DNA of 39,218 nucleotides, taken from NCBI GenBank assembly GCA_012800795.1, contig JAAZIQ010000041.1, positions 1 through 39,218 on the forward strand, read 5' to 3'. This DNA comes from Bacillota bacterium. GTDB taxonomy: Bacteria; Bacillota; Dethiobacteria; Dethiobacterales; Dethiobacteraceae. The position numbers were made by a program, and so were the translations under genes. Of the stretch, positions 7,913 through 17,824 are shown piece by piece (the first letter of the stretch is position 1; the number at the start of each line of letters is the position of its first letter). A model generated the notes under the pieces. The model was not told the DNA's origin. It worked only from the letters and a program-made list of their open reading frames with translations, and did no database searches.

Positions 7913-8818
7913 TCACTCCTTATTCTTTTGATAATAAGCCAGAAAAACCTCCTCCAGTGATAAGTGTTCTGACTGCAAATCGGCAACTTTCTTTCCTGCC
8001 AAGGCTTTAATTAACAAATCCACTTCTCCTTCTACCTGCAGGAGCAATTCTGTATCACTCATTTGACGAACTATGCTAACACCAGGCAAATGGGAAAACT
8101 CCGAAGGCTCTACCGGCACGCGAAAACGGACACGATAGCGCCGTAAAGCCATATCAACCAGTTCCTTAGGTTCGACTTCCTCTACAATCACGCCATCGCG
8201 GATAATGACTACCCGCTCAGCTATAGCCTCAACTTCACTGATGATGTGTGAGGAAAAAAAGATGGTAGTACCTTCTGCTTTCGCCTCTTGCAATAGTTTA
8301 TAAACTTCCTGCTGCATTAAGGGATCGAGACCGCTGGTCGGCTCATCCAGTAACAATAATTCGGGTTTATTCATTAAAGCCAGCACTATTCCTACTTTCT
8401 GCTTATTACCTTTGGAAAGGTTTTTGATTTTCTGCTCAAGGTCAAGCTCAAGCCGTTCTGTCAATTGGCGCACATATTTCCAGTCGGTTTTATGACCGCG
8501 CAAATCTGCGAAGTATTGTAAAGCTCCTTTAACGGTCTGGTTGCCTTCTAAAATAAGTTCCCCCGGCAAGTAACCTATACGTGACCGGACAGCTACCGGC
8601 TCTTTAGCAGGGTCTGAGCCCAAAATCTTTATAGTCCCTGCCTGTGGTCGAATCAAATCAAGCATACAGCGAATGGTGGTGGTTTTTCCCGCCCCGTTAG
8701 GACCAAGAAAACCGAGAATTTCACCTGTTTTAACGCTAAGATTTACACCGCGTAAAGCTTGCACAGAACCGTAGGATTTTTTTAAACCTTTAATGTCTAT
8801 TGCAAAAATTTCGCTCAT
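7913..8818 (-). CDS. ABC transporter ATP-binding protein (exporter, CcmA type)
   Basis: Energises the permease encoded immediately downstream. The 301-residue protein has Walker A GPNGAGKTT, the signature LSKGNKQKVG, Walker B LLLLDEPTSGLDP and the switch histidine in SSHI, followed by a ~90-residue C-terminal extension seen in ABC-2 partner ATPases. I chose the ATG at 8818, with GAGAGGAG about 8 nt upstream; a TTG at 8836 would place translation inside the ribosome binding site. It begins 99 nt after the addA stop. I see no convincing promoter in that gap, so readthrough from addBA is possible. Confidence 0.92.
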   Translation of the reverse strand: MSEIFAIDIKGLKKSYGSVQALRGVNLSVKTGEILGFLGPNGAGKTTTIRCMLDLIRPQAGTIKILGSDPAKEPVAVRSRIGYLPGELILEGNQTVKGALQYFADLRGHKTDWKYVRQLTERLELDLEQKIKNLSKGNKQKVGIVLALMNKPELLLLDEPTSGLDPLMQQEVYKLLQEAKAEGTTIFFSSHIISEVEAIAERVVIIRDGVIVEEVEPKELVDMALRRYRVRFRVPVEPSEFSHLPGVSIVRQMSDTELLLQVEGEVDLLIKALAGKKVADLQSEHLSLEEVFLAYYQKNKE

Positions 8819-8917
8819 GGTTATGCTCCTCTCCAAAAAATAATAGGAGGCTGAAAGCTTCTACTGTTCTGAAAATAAGTTGTCACAGACATCGCTTTAT
8901 CAATAAGCGGCAGTAAT

Positions 8918-11900
8918 CTAATAAACTTGTATAAAGGATGCCGCTTCTAACACATATAGATATGCCGCTTTTACCGGTTTCTTAAGAATGGTTTCCACAG
9001 CTTTGCCATAATATTTAAGCTGCAGGTAATAGCGTTTTTTTAGTTCTTCCGGGCCGCCCTTTGGCAAACGATCCGTCTTATAATCTACCAAGATATAACC
9101 ATCTGCCTTTGGTATCAGTAGATCAATAATACCCTGAATAATTACATGGTCATCACAATCTTGTGGCACGGCGGCAATTTCTGCCGCTGGAATTGCCAGT
9201 GTGAAAGGCCATTCACGCAAAACTCGATCTTTTTGCTCCAATACCAATTGCCCCACGGCAGATTTAAAGAAAGAGCTTATTTTGTCCGGCTCCAGTACAT
9301 TCATTTCAGCAGCGGATAATATTCCCCTTCCAGCCATCTCTTTTATCTGCTTTTTAATTCCCTGCTCGTCGCAAGGAAAATTTAAATCAAGATATTGCAG
9401 GACAGTATGATATATTAGACCTCTCTCCTGGGGCGTGATTAATCTTTTTTCTGTAAATGCAGGTTTGGACCAGGAAAAATCCGCATAGATTGACGTCTCG
9501 TCTCCACTAAAATCTTCTTGTGCAAAGCGGCGTTTAATTTCAGTAACGGATAGTTTGGCCGGGATGAAAGATAATTCAGAGGGATAATCAAAGGCAAGAT
9601 TTTCTTTTACTTTTTGCGCTACTTCAGGGTCCACTTCCACAGGAAGCGGATTAAGTGTTAAAATTGCTTTTTTAAAGCTTTGCCTTTCCTCTTCTTTCTC
9701 TTCTGAATTTATTGTCTTAGCCAGAGCTTTTTCCAGACATGTCAAAGAAAAAGATCCTTTTGCTTCTAAGTGGTTATTGTTGTCACCCGAAATATCAGGA
9801 TGTCTGGCAAGAGCTCTGCCCAGCCACTCCAGATAGTTCGTGGCTTTACATATATAATAAGGGGGTATTTTTTCTAAATCTTTCGTTTCTTGCCACTCAT
9901 TTAAGACTTTGGATAAGTTGTTGACGGAGCCGATTAGATACAGCTTTTCCCGGGCCCTCGTTAGTGCCACATACAAAATACGCATTTCTTCAGCTCTTGT
10001 TTCTGCCTCTCCTACCAAACGCAACGCCAGATAAGGTAGTGAAGGATAACGGATCTTTTTTTCGGGACAAACTACAAGCGGTGCTATACCGTAGTGACTG
10101 TGCATTAAAATTTCCGCTCGTAAATCCCGGAAATTAAAATTCTTTCCTAGGTCGCATATAAAAACCACGGGGAATTCCAGACCTTTGGACTTATGAATAC
10201 TCATAATACGTACTACATTCTCGTTTTCGCCCAAACTGCGGGCTGTCCCCAAATCTTCACCCGCTGAACGAAGCTGCTCAATAAAAAGTAAAAAACGGCT
10301 TAAACCTTGCCGGGAAAAACGGTCAAATTGACGGGCCCGAGAAAAAAGTGCCCGCAAATTTGCCTGCCTTCTCATTCCGTCCGGCAGCCCGGCTACATAA
10401 TCAACATAGCCTGTTTCGCGATACAAACTGGCGATTAATGCTGCCAATTTTTCTCGCCGTGCCAAAGTACGCCAGGAATCTAATTTGCCTAAAAAAGCTC
10501 TTAATGCTTCAGAAAGTCCCGGAATTTCTGAAGCCGCAGTTATCTGTAATGCCTGCCAAAAATCCACATTATTGCCGCCGATCTTACGAATAGTTGCCAA
10601 GTCTTCAGGGGTAAAACCAACAAAAGGCGCTCTTAAAACTGCTGCCAGCGGTATATCCTGCCGAGGATTGTCCAGTATTTTTAATAAAGAAAGCATTGTT
10701 TCCACTTCAGTGGCTGCAAAATAGCCTGTAGATAGTTCCGCAGAGGCGGGGATGTTATAACGGGACAAGATCTCCACTAAGTAATTGGCACGTTCAACGG
10801 TAGAGCGTAAAAGAATAACAATATCACGGAAACTTATCGGGCGGTAGCATTTTTCATCTTTATCAAAAACATGGATTTTCCTTTTAGGATCCATTAGCTG
10901 TAAAATTTTTTCAGCAATAATAATCCCTTCACGCTCTATACTCGCCAGCTCTTCTTCCTGGGCAAAACTTTCCTCTGCCTCCAAACTGTCTGTATTCATT
11001 TCTTGTCCGTTTTTTTCCAGCAAAACCACCTCTACCTCTTCAGAGAGCATTTTTTCATTGGCAGCAGGTGGAGGATAATCTGCACCGTAAACAAGGGCTG
11101 CTTCCTGGTTGTATTCTATTTCCATTGCCGGCGTAGACATTAGCTGGGTAAAAAGATAATTTACTGCTGCAACTATATTATTACGGCAGCGAAAATTGCG
11201 GCTTAAAAGTATTTTTTTATTATTTTCATCCGTTAAGCCGTAGCTGTTGTATTTTTTCAGAAAAATGCTGGGGTCCCCTAGCCTAAAACGATAAATACTT
11301 TGTTTGACATCGCCTACCATAAAAAGATTGCCGTTTTTTGCGCCTTGCCGGGAAACTAGCTGTAAAATTGCTTCCTGCACAGGATTGATATCTTGATATT
11401 CATCAACTAAAACATATTCAAAACGAGTGCGCAGCTCTCGCGCTGCAGCAGAAGGCTCCTGTTCTGATCCTTCTTTTCGTAAAATTTTCAAACAATAGTG
11501 TTCTAAATCATTAAAATCAAGAAGCCCTGCCCTTCTTTTAGCTTCTTCATAAGCTTTGGCAAAATTTTTTGTTAATTTCACCAATGCTCTCAATAGTGGT
11601 GCCAACGCTTTTATTTCTGCAACATATTCATCTAAAGTGCGTACAAAATAAATATCTAGTGCTTTAGTCAGCAAATTCTTGGCCCTTTGACGCAACGCTT
11701 GAACTTTTTCCTTTAACTCTTCATCTGTTCCTTTTGCCGGGCGTAAACGCTCAAATGCCGCCCCGAGCCAGCCCTCACGTAATTTTTGCCACGGCTCTGC
11801 CAGCAAGTTCTGCAGCCTGTTTACTTGTGCCAATTCTGCTTTTAATGTCTCTTCGTAAACCAGAGGCCCCCCGGGTAATCTGCACAGCCTTTGTGCTTCG

Positions 11901-12598
11901 ACCAAGGCGTCGGCAGCCTGTTCAAGAATCATTCTTAATTCATTTTTTATGGGCTGTAGCCATCTCTGCAGCTGCGCTTCCATGCTTTTGCCTTCCTCCA
12001 GTGCATAGTAAGCTGCAACTTCGGAGAGCCAACTAAAAGGAGCAGGATTGCTCCAGGCAAACTGATAGAGCTTTAACACCAATTGGATTAATCCTTCATC
12101 ACTGTTTTTCCCACCATAATATTCTGCCAACTGCAAAAAGCTTTCCTCTTCTTGCGCAAAAGCTTTCTCTAAAACATGAGCCATAACATCTTGGCGCAGC
12201 ATGTTCGCTTCTAATTCATCAGCGACACGAAAAGTAGGATCTATTTCAAGCAGATAAAAATAACGCTGAATAACTTCGAGACAGAAGGCATGCAGTGTAG
12301 AAATTGAAGCACCGTTAAGTAATGATAGTTGCCTTTTTAGCTCCAAGCGCTGAGAAACTTTAATTTCTCTCTCCAAAGCAGCGGCAATTCGTTCCTTCAT
12401 TTCTGTTGCTGCTGCTTCCGTGAAAGTTACTACCAAAAGGCGGTCAATATCCACTGGATTTTCTTTATGACAAAGCAAACGAATAATGCGCTCAACTAAC
12501 ACTGCAGTTTTACCACTCCCTGCCGCAGCAGAAACTAAAATGTTGCAGCCCGTAGTCTCAATGGCAGCCAATTGTTCGGTAGTCCAATTTCGTGACAT
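8918..12598 (-). CDS. addA: ATP-dependent helicase/nuclease subunit A (AddA)
   Basis: The helicase and one of the two nucleases of AddAB, which resects double-strand DNA ends for RecA-dependent repair. The 1226-residue protein has superfamily 1 motifs: Walker A SAAAGSGKTAVLVERI (23-38), LLVVTFTEAAATEMKERI, the DEYQD Walker B region, and later ALTRAREKLYLIGS. A C-terminal RecB-type nuclease follows, with VDYKTDRL (Asp1172, Lys1174) and a downstream QLKYYG. Length matches the family (about 1230 aa). The ATG at 12598 is one base past the addB stop, and its AAAGGAGGG ribosome binding site lies within the end of addB, so translation is probably coupled. Confidence 0.97.
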   Translation of the reverse strand: MSRNWTTEQLAAIETTGCNILVSAAAGSGKTAVLVERIIRLLCHKENPVDIDRLLVVTFTEAAATEMKERIAAALEREIKVSQRLELKRQLSLLNGASISTLHAFCLEVIQRYFYLLEIDPTFRVADELEANMLRQDVMAHVLEKAFAQEEESFLQLAEYYGGKNSDEGLIQLVLKLYQFAWSNPAPFSWLSEVAAYYALEEGKSMEAQLQRWLQPIKNELRMILEQAADALVEAQRLCRLPGGPLVYEETLKAELAQVNRLQNLLAEPWQKLREGWLGAAFERLRPAKGTDEELKEKVQALRQRAKNLLTKALDIYFVRTLDEYVAEIKALAPLLRALVKLTKNFAKAYEEAKRRAGLLDFNDLEHYCLKILRKEGSEQEPSAAARELRTRFEYVLVDEYQDINPVQEAILQLVSRQGAKNGNLFMVGDVKQSIYRFRLGDPSIFLKKYNSYGLTDENNKKILLSRNFRCRNNIVAAVNYLFTQLMSTPAMEIEYNQEAALVYGADYPPPAANEKMLSEEVEVVLLEKNGQEMNTDSLEAEESFAQEEELASIEREGIIIAEKILQLMDPKRKIHVFDKDEKCYRPISFRDIVILLRSTVERANYLVEILSRYNIPASAELSTGYFAATEVETMLSLLKILDNPRQDIPLAAVLRAPFVGFTPEDLATIRKIGGNNVDFWQALQITAASEIPGLSEALRAFLGKLDSWRTLARREKLAALIASLYRETGYVDYVAGLPDGMRRQANLRALFSRARQFDRFSRQGLSRFLLFIEQLRSAGEDLGTARSLGENENVVRIMSIHKSKGLEFPVVFICDLGKNFNFRDLRAEILMHSHYGIAPLVVCPEKKIRYPSLPYLALRLVGEAETRAEEMRILYVALTRAREKLYLIGSVNNLSKVLNEWQETKDLEKIPPYYICKATNYLEWLGRALARHPDISGDNNNHLEAKGSFSLTCLEKALAKTINSEEKEEERQSFKKAILTLNPLPVEVDPEVAQKVKENLAFDYPSELSFIPAKLSVTEIKRRFAQEDFSGDETSIYADFSWSKPAFTEKRLITPQERGLIYHTVLQYLDLNFPCDEQGIKKQIKEMAGRGILSAAEMNVLEPDKISSFFKSAVGQLVLEQKDRVLREWPFTLAIPAAEIAAVPQDCDDHVIIQGIIDLLIPKADGYILVDYKTDRLPKGGPEELKKRYYLQLKYYGKAVETILKKPVKAAYLYVLEAASFIQVY

Positions 12599-12599
12599 T

Positions 12600-15500
12600 T
12601 TAGTTCCCTCCTTTTGCCGAGATGGCCCTTAATACTTGCTCCGTAGAAAGGGACGGTAAATAGCGATACTGATTACCAACAGCAGGATCAAAGCAGCAAA
12701 CTGCCTTATAGGAGCAATAAGTACAGGCAGTCCTACCGTCAGCTGTTTTATAAGGCTTTATTTCTATCTCGCCTGCTAAAATCCGGTCTGCCAGCTGTCC
12801 GATTTTTTGCTTCACAAACTGTAAAAGCTGCAGCATTTCTTCCCGGGTTACTACTCGGGAATTTTTCGTAAAATTGCCGTCTTTTTTTAATGCAGCATGC
12901 ACCACTTCGTTTCCACCCATAAGAGTAAATACCCGCTCTTCTGCTAAAATCAAGCCGTCCATTTTTTGCTCAGTTGCTGTTTTTCCCTCAGGCAGAGGAT
13001 TGCCGACACGCTTATAAGGTTGATATAAACTAAAATATAAGGCGCCGGCACATTCCCCCTCTTTACCAATTAAGACCGTCATATTTTCCCGGACAACAGC
13101 CAAATAGGTCAACAACTGCAGCGATAGACCATACCAAATATCCGATAGCTTTAAAGCAGCATTGCCACTTTTATAGTCAATTACACGTAAATAAATCTTT
13201 CCTTCTGCTTCAGCCACATCAATACGGTCAATTTGGCCATACAAATTAATTTCTCTATCATCATTGTGCTTAAAATGCCAATGTTGCAGCTGCTCACCGT
13301 TAAAAGCAACTTCTACAGCAAGAGGCTCAAACCGCCCCTTTTTTGCCTGCCTAGTTAAAGTAATAACCGCCTGGACCAAAGTTTCTCTGATACGTTCAGC
13401 CAAAAAACGTAAACGAGCACTGCTAAGAAGAATTTCCCGGTGTAAAAGCGGCAATAAATTATTTACTATTCTGTTGATCCTGGTAACAGCGTCACTCTCT
13501 TCCAATTCTCTTAAGGCAATACCTTCTGTCAGCAATTCTTCCACAAATTCACGTAAAGCAGCATGATAAAAAATCCCCATTTCCGGTGCCTCTACACCAA
13601 ATTCTTCTCTTTCCCGTAAGCGCAGACCATACTGCGCAAAATGGGCAAAGGGACATTGTGCGAACTTTTCTAAACGGGATACACTGCTATGCAGTTTAGT
13701 GCCAAAGAAAGCTTTAGTTAATTCCGGCCGCATTGGCTTAAGAATGTTTTGGTAAGACAGAGCCGGCCATAATTTTTTCAGATAAACCTTGGTTTCGTGG
13801 TGTGCAAGAGCTTCATTATATACAGAGGCCCAAAAAAAATTTAAACTTTCGCCCTGCAAAAACCGGGCACTTCTTTGCAATAAAGCTGCGGCAATTTTAT
13901 GCGGCCGCACCAGAGATTGATAATCATCATCCTGATCATTGGTGGCATTTCCGTAAAAAAACACTTTATTCTGCGGGAACATCTCTCGCAAATGATTAAA
14001 AAGTGCTGAAGGCCTTTTGGCCTTACCTTCATCGTCTGCAAGAGGACAGCTCAGCCATAAGTACTCTGAACTTCTTGTAAAAGCTATATAGGCTAAATAT
14101 TGTTCATGATATAACCTTTGCCTTCGGGTTACTGCCAACTCCACCCCCGCTTGTTCCAACACAATTCTTTCTTCATCAGCAATTAAACTTTTATCTTGCA
14201 GGTTTGCCGGGAATTCACCTTCATTTAACCCTAAAACATAAACCGCCAGTAAATGCGGGTGGCGAGACCTCTCTACATTGCCAACAATTACGCGGTCAAG
14301 ACTGGCAGGAATTAATCCTAATTGCAGGTTTTCCAACCCAGCAAAAAAAACTTGCATAAATTCAGCAAGAGTTAATTTCTGCTCTCCCAGTAATGTTGAG
14401 GTCTGCTCCAACAATTCTACCACACCCTGCCAAACTTGACGATGTTCCAGTGAGCGGCTTAAGTGACCTTCCTTCTCATCCTCTTCCGCCCACTTTTTTA
14501 ATTTGTCTGCAACTCCGACTTTTTCCATAAGGCGCCACAGCAACTGACAATAACTGTTAGCTGTTTGGCTTTTTGTCGCAATTATCTCTTCGGCAAAGGG
14601 AGCAAAAAGACGAGCAAAGCGTTTACGTGCCTGTTGAATTAGTTCGGCGTTTTCCTCTGTCAACTCTTGTGTGTCATCTGCCAGGGTTAAATGGAGACGA
14701 AAATTCCACGGCTTGCTACTAAGCCACAGAGGGCCGGTAATGCCATGTTTACGGGCATAGTTTTCCAGCAGGTCCACCTCCTCCCGCCTAAGCGGAAAAA
14801 GGTCAGTTTTTAGCAGCCGAAAAACTGAATTTGCAACAAAATTGTTGTTCACTACTTCCAACGCAGAGCGCAAAAATTCTACCAATGGGTGATGTGCAGC
14901 CGAACGCTTTTCATCAACATAGAATGGTATGTCATAATCTAAAAAAATAGCAGCTACTAAGTCATGATAAACTGAAAAATTGCGCAGGATTATGCCTATA
15001 TCACGGAAACGGTAACCCTTTTCACGCACTAAACGCAGAATATCACATGCCACGGCCTCAACTTCTGCCCGCTGATCGGCTGCGGTAACCAGCTTAATTT
15101 CCGGTGCTTTGTCTGGATATGCTTTGACAGGAAGCAGGGCAAAGTTTTTTTCCAAATGTTTTAGGGCTGCGGGAATGAAGCGGGTCTTTTGTTTAGGTTG
15201 CGGTAAAATTAGCGGTGCATCTATTTGCACTGCAGCTTTCTGTGCCAATCTCCGCAGCCGCCAATAACTATCGAGGGTAGGATGAAATAAATCCTCTTCT
15301 TGCGGCTGCCGTATTCTTTGCGGATCGAGACAAAGAGCAATTTCCACCTGCCTTACTGCAGTAAATAAAGCACCCAAAACTGCATATTCCTGCGGCGTAA
15401 AGCCGGCGAAACCATCTATCCAGACTTTTGTTTCCCGCGGCATGCAGCCTTGAGCAATGGCAAGAGCCAAAATGTTTAGCGTATCTTCCGGGTCTAAATA

Positions 15501-16016
15501 ATGACCGGAAATATACTCCTGATAAGCTTCATAAATCGCTGCCAAATCATTTAATTTTCCCTGCAATGCAGGCGGGCAGTTGGTTTGCAGACCTACCGCC
15601 GCCATCATTTCCGGCGTTATTTGATAATGCTTAAATTCACGCAACTGCGCAGATAGCTGCCTGCAAAAATTTGGCTGACTTGCCGCTTGTGAAAACACAC
15701 TAAGCGACGGTGATTTTTCTTGTATTAAGCGACGTAAAAGTAACTGACGCCCCAGTTCGGTCAGTTGGGGTAAACGGCTACCGGCTGGAGGTAAAAAACG
15801 ATAAGCCAAGCGCCGAAAAGAAAGTACCTGTGCACGAAAAGTACCGCCTCCACAGAGGCGAGCCAATTCCCTCTCCATTTCAAATGATGCTTGTTCCGGC
15901 ACCAATAGTATTAGTGGAGCTCCAACCGGTTCTTTTTTACTTTCCTGTGCAATGGAATTTAAACAATGATATGTTTTTCCGCTGCCTGCGCGCCCCAACA
16001 CAAAACGAATTGACAT
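12600..16016 (-). CDS. addB: ATP-dependent helicase/deoxyribonuclease subunit B (AddB)
   Basis: Partner of AddA: it recognises Chi and carries the second nuclease. The 1138-residue protein starts MSIRFVLGRAGSGKT, with a Walker A at residues 8-15. The C-terminal nuclease shows RVIDYKSGNAAL and a downstream QLLTYL. Four cysteines expected to bind a 4Fe-4S cluster are present: one in KFAQCPFAHFAQYG before the nuclease, and Cys1098-x2-Cys1101-x5-Cys1107 near the C-terminus, matching Bacillus AddB spacing. I chose the ATG at 16016 with GGAGAGGG just upstream; an in-frame TTG at 16031 is less likely. It is the first gene of the addBA operon. I do not see a strong promoter in the 100 bp upstream. 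Confidence 0.97.
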   Translation of the reverse strand: MSIRFVLGRAGSGKTYHCLNSIAQESKKEPVGAPLILLVPEQASFEMERELARLCGGGTFRAQVLSFRRLAYRFLPPAGSRLPQLTELGRQLLLRRLIQEKSPSLSVFSQAASQPNFCRQLSAQLREFKHYQITPEMMAAVGLQTNCPPALQGKLNDLAAIYEAYQEYISGHYLDPEDTLNILALAIAQGCMPRETKVWIDGFAGFTPQEYAVLGALFTAVRQVEIALCLDPQRIRQPQEEDLFHPTLDSYWRLRRLAQKAAVQIDAPLILPQPKQKTRFIPAALKHLEKNFALLPVKAYPDKAPEIKLVTAADQRAEVEAVACDILRLVREKGYRFRDIGIILRNFSVYHDLVAAIFLDYDIPFYVDEKRSAAHHPLVEFLRSALEVVNNNFVANSVFRLLKTDLFPLRREEVDLLENYARKHGITGPLWLSSKPWNFRLHLTLADDTQELTEENAELIQQARKRFARLFAPFAEEIIATKSQTANSYCQLLWRLMEKVGVADKLKKWAEEDEKEGHLSRSLEHRQVWQGVVELLEQTSTLLGEQKLTLAEFMQVFFAGLENLQLGLIPASLDRVIVGNVERSRHPHLLAVYVLGLNEGEFPANLQDKSLIADEERIVLEQAGVELAVTRRQRLYHEQYLAYIAFTRSSEYLWLSCPLADDEGKAKRPSALFNHLREMFPQNKVFFYGNATNDQDDDYQSLVRPHKIAAALLQRSARFLQGESLNFFWASVYNEALAHHETKVYLKKLWPALSYQNILKPMRPELTKAFFGTKLHSSVSRLEKFAQCPFAHFAQYGLRLREREEFGVEAPEMGIFYHAALREFVEELLTEGIALRELEESDAVTRINRIVNNLLPLLHREILLSSARLRFLAERIRETLVQAVITLTRQAKKGRFEPLAVEVAFNGEQLQHWHFKHNDDREINLYGQIDRIDVAEAEGKIYLRVIDYKSGNAALKLSDIWYGLSLQLLTYLAVVRENMTVLIGKEGECAGALYFSLYQPYKRVGNPLPEGKTATEQKMDGLILAEERVFTLMGGNEVVHAALKKDGNFTKNSRVVTREEMLQLLQFVKQKIGQLADRILAGEIEIKPYKTADGRTACTYCSYKAVCCFDPAVGNQYRYLPSLSTEQVLRAISAKGGN

Positions 16017-16116
16017 GCTAACCCTCTCCAAGTTTACTAGAACTATTTATGTAACTTCATTCGCTTTGTTTCTAACGAATTCCTTTTCAAGTAAAACAAA
16101 CACTTTTTTCAATAAA

Positions 16117-16145
16117 AAAGAAGCCGTTTAGTTATCGGCTTCTTT
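16117..16145 (-). terminator. intrinsic terminator of the AOR-like gene
   Basis: A 10-bp AAAGAAGCCG/CGGCTTCTTT stem with a 9-nt loop is followed on the minus strand by a run of six T. It separates the AOR-like transcript from addBA. Confidence 0.88.
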
Positions 16146-16168
16146 AATCAACAATTTTTTATTATTTC

Positions 16169-17680
16169 TTATAGTGTTGTAAAAGTAAAGCCATGTTCAT
16201 GCCGGAGGGGATAATTATTTATTCGTGTAATTGGTCCTACAGGCAGATATCCGCCTAAAGTATTATGCTCTCCTGTAAAACCTGCTTCACGATTAAATTG
16301 TTCTTCTATCCGTTGACAATTTCGACATAATTCCGCTAAATCCGTAGAAGTTAATTCCCAGCCATATTTAGCATTAAGCAACTCAGCCATTAAAGACCAG
16401 CTCTTGGGCTCCTTTAAAAAGGCAGAGGCTGAATATAGACAAATACCCAATGTATCAAGAAGTTGATTGGTAAGATAAAGGAGATCTCCTGCTAAATCGT
16501 TTTCCCTTTCTGCTGCAAATATGTGTTCATTTTCTCTGTCTTTTTGCAGCGCGGCAGCTATGCAGAAGCCTATCTGCTCATCTTGAGAAAAAGAAGAAAA
16601 ATTTCTTTCCAGACTTTTACCCATTGCTTGAGCCGTCAAGCTGCTACCTTGGCCTAACAGAAAACCAAGAGATGTTCCTTGTGCCACTTCCTGTAAAAGC
16701 TGTAATGCTTTTTTTCCGTCTCCCCAAGAAATGATTTCAGCCTCCATTAAGATGCGCAGTGTTGCTGCGGTTTCTAAGGTATCTATTCCCAAATCATTGG
16801 CGCTATCATTTAGCCTGGCTATACTTTCCGGATCATCTATGGCACAATAGTCTCTAAATGCGCGCGCTGTTTCTGGTTTAACAGGAGCAATGGCATGGTA
16901 ATTAATGTTGACAGCAGCCGGCTCCCATGTCGGCAGACAATGACTGTCTAACACATATTTAACATTTTTGTTCTTTTTATTTATATTCATTAGCACTTCT
17001 TTCATTTTGCCGGCAGCTTCTGCAAACTTTTTAGGATCTGCTTTTTCACTTATGTTTGCTTGCGGCCTTTCAATTACTACCGCTTTAAGACGTTTAGAGC
17101 CCATAACGGCGCCTAAGCCGCCCCTGCCACAGACACGGCTTGCTGTACCTATTGCATCTGTATTAATAATAGCAGCCGTAGGCATTAACATTTCACCTGC
17201 CGGTCCAATGCAAAAGATTGCATTTTGACGACCGTACTTTTCCTGTAAAAGTGCTGCAGTCTCATAAGTGCCTTTACCCTGCAAATCATTTGCCGGCACT
17301 AATTCTGCCGACTTATTTCCAATCACTAAAATATAAAGTTCATCTGAACTGGGCAGGCCTTCTACAATCAATGCCCTGATACCCAAAGCATCTAAATAGC
17401 TTGCAGTCAAACCACCACCGTTTGATATTGCAATAGCTCTTGTCAGTGGACTTTTTCCTCCCATACTAATACGTCCACCAAAATCGAAATCTTTTCCGGA
17501 AAGAAAGCCCGGTGCCACAAAGAACTTATTTTTGTCTCCCAGGGGATAACATAAAGCTTCTACTTCATCCTGACATAATTGTGAAATAAGTGCCCTACCG
17601 GCCAATTTTTCATATTTTGCGGGTAATTTCCTTTTCTCAAGCTGCCTTGCACCCATGTCAAGACGTATAATCACTGTCAT
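16169..17680 (-). CDS. shortened aldehyde:ferredoxin oxidoreductase (AOR) family protein
   Basis: Homologous to tungsten-pterin aldehyde oxidoreductases but 503 residues instead of about 600. The N-terminal domain is well kept: AGRALISQL (27-35), GGRISMGGKSPLTRAIAISNGGG (68-90) and SRVCGRGGLGAVMGSKRLKAVV (181-202). The later LGID region (298-301) and LGIC (Cys414, equivalent to the last cluster ligand) are also present. However, the segment that should carry the CxxCxxxC ligands is missing between about residues 250 and 270, and the DPR-type pterin motif expected around 360-390 is not seen. Electron transfer by the usual 4Fe-4S cluster therefore seems impossible. It may be a cofactor-altered paralogue or a protein of new function. 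The ATG at 17680 has a GAGGTGG site upstream. It is transcribed alone. Confidence 0.82.
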   Translation of the reverse strand: MTVIIRLDMGARQLEKRKLPAKYEKLAGRALISQLCQDEVEALCYPLGDKNKFFVAPGFLSGKDFDFGGRISMGGKSPLTRAIAISNGGGLTASYLDALGIRALIVEGLPSSDELYILVIGNKSAELVPANDLQGKGTYETAALLQEKYGRQNAIFCIGPAGEMLMPTAAIINTDAIGTASRVCGRGGLGAVMGSKRLKAVVIERPQANISEKADPKKFAEAAGKMKEVLMNINKKNKNVKYVLDSHCLPTWEPAAVNINYHAIAPVKPETARAFRDYCAIDDPESIARLNDSANDLGIDTLETAATLRILMEAEIISWGDGKKALQLLQEVAQGTSLGFLLGQGSSLTAQAMGKSLERNFSSFSQDEQIGFCIAAALQKDRENEHIFAAERENDLAGDLLYLTNQLLDTLGICLYSASAFLKEPKSWSLMAELLNAKYGWELTSTDLAELCRNCQRIEEQFNREAGFTGEHNTLGGYLPVGPITRINNYPLRHEHGFTFTTL

Positions 17681-17772
17681 TTCCCTACCACCTCAATAAT
17701 GTTTTGTTGCTATTAGATTAACCTTTTTCGCTTAAGCTATGACTATACTAAAATAGTTTTTATTGCACCCGG

Positions 17773-17801
17773 TTGACCTACCCGAATATCTGCGCTATGA
17801 T
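17773..17801 (+). promoter_or_regulatory. sigma-A promoter of the YchF-like gene
   Basis: TTGACC (17773-17778) and TATGAT (17796-17801) are spaced by 17 bp. The predicted start near 17808 leaves a leader of under 20 nt, with the GAGGTGG ribosome binding site almost at its 5' end. Confidence 0.7.
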
Positions 17802-17824
17802 GGATCAAGAGGTGGTACAGTACA

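Noticed and set aside
8893-8909. CGCTT/AAGCG repeat after addA as a terminator
   Set aside because: The stem is short and no T-tract follows on the minus strand.
16017-16031. Upstream TTG start for AddB
   Set aside because: It would use the GGAGAGGG site as coding sequence; the ATG at 16016 fits that site and gives the usual AddB N-terminus.
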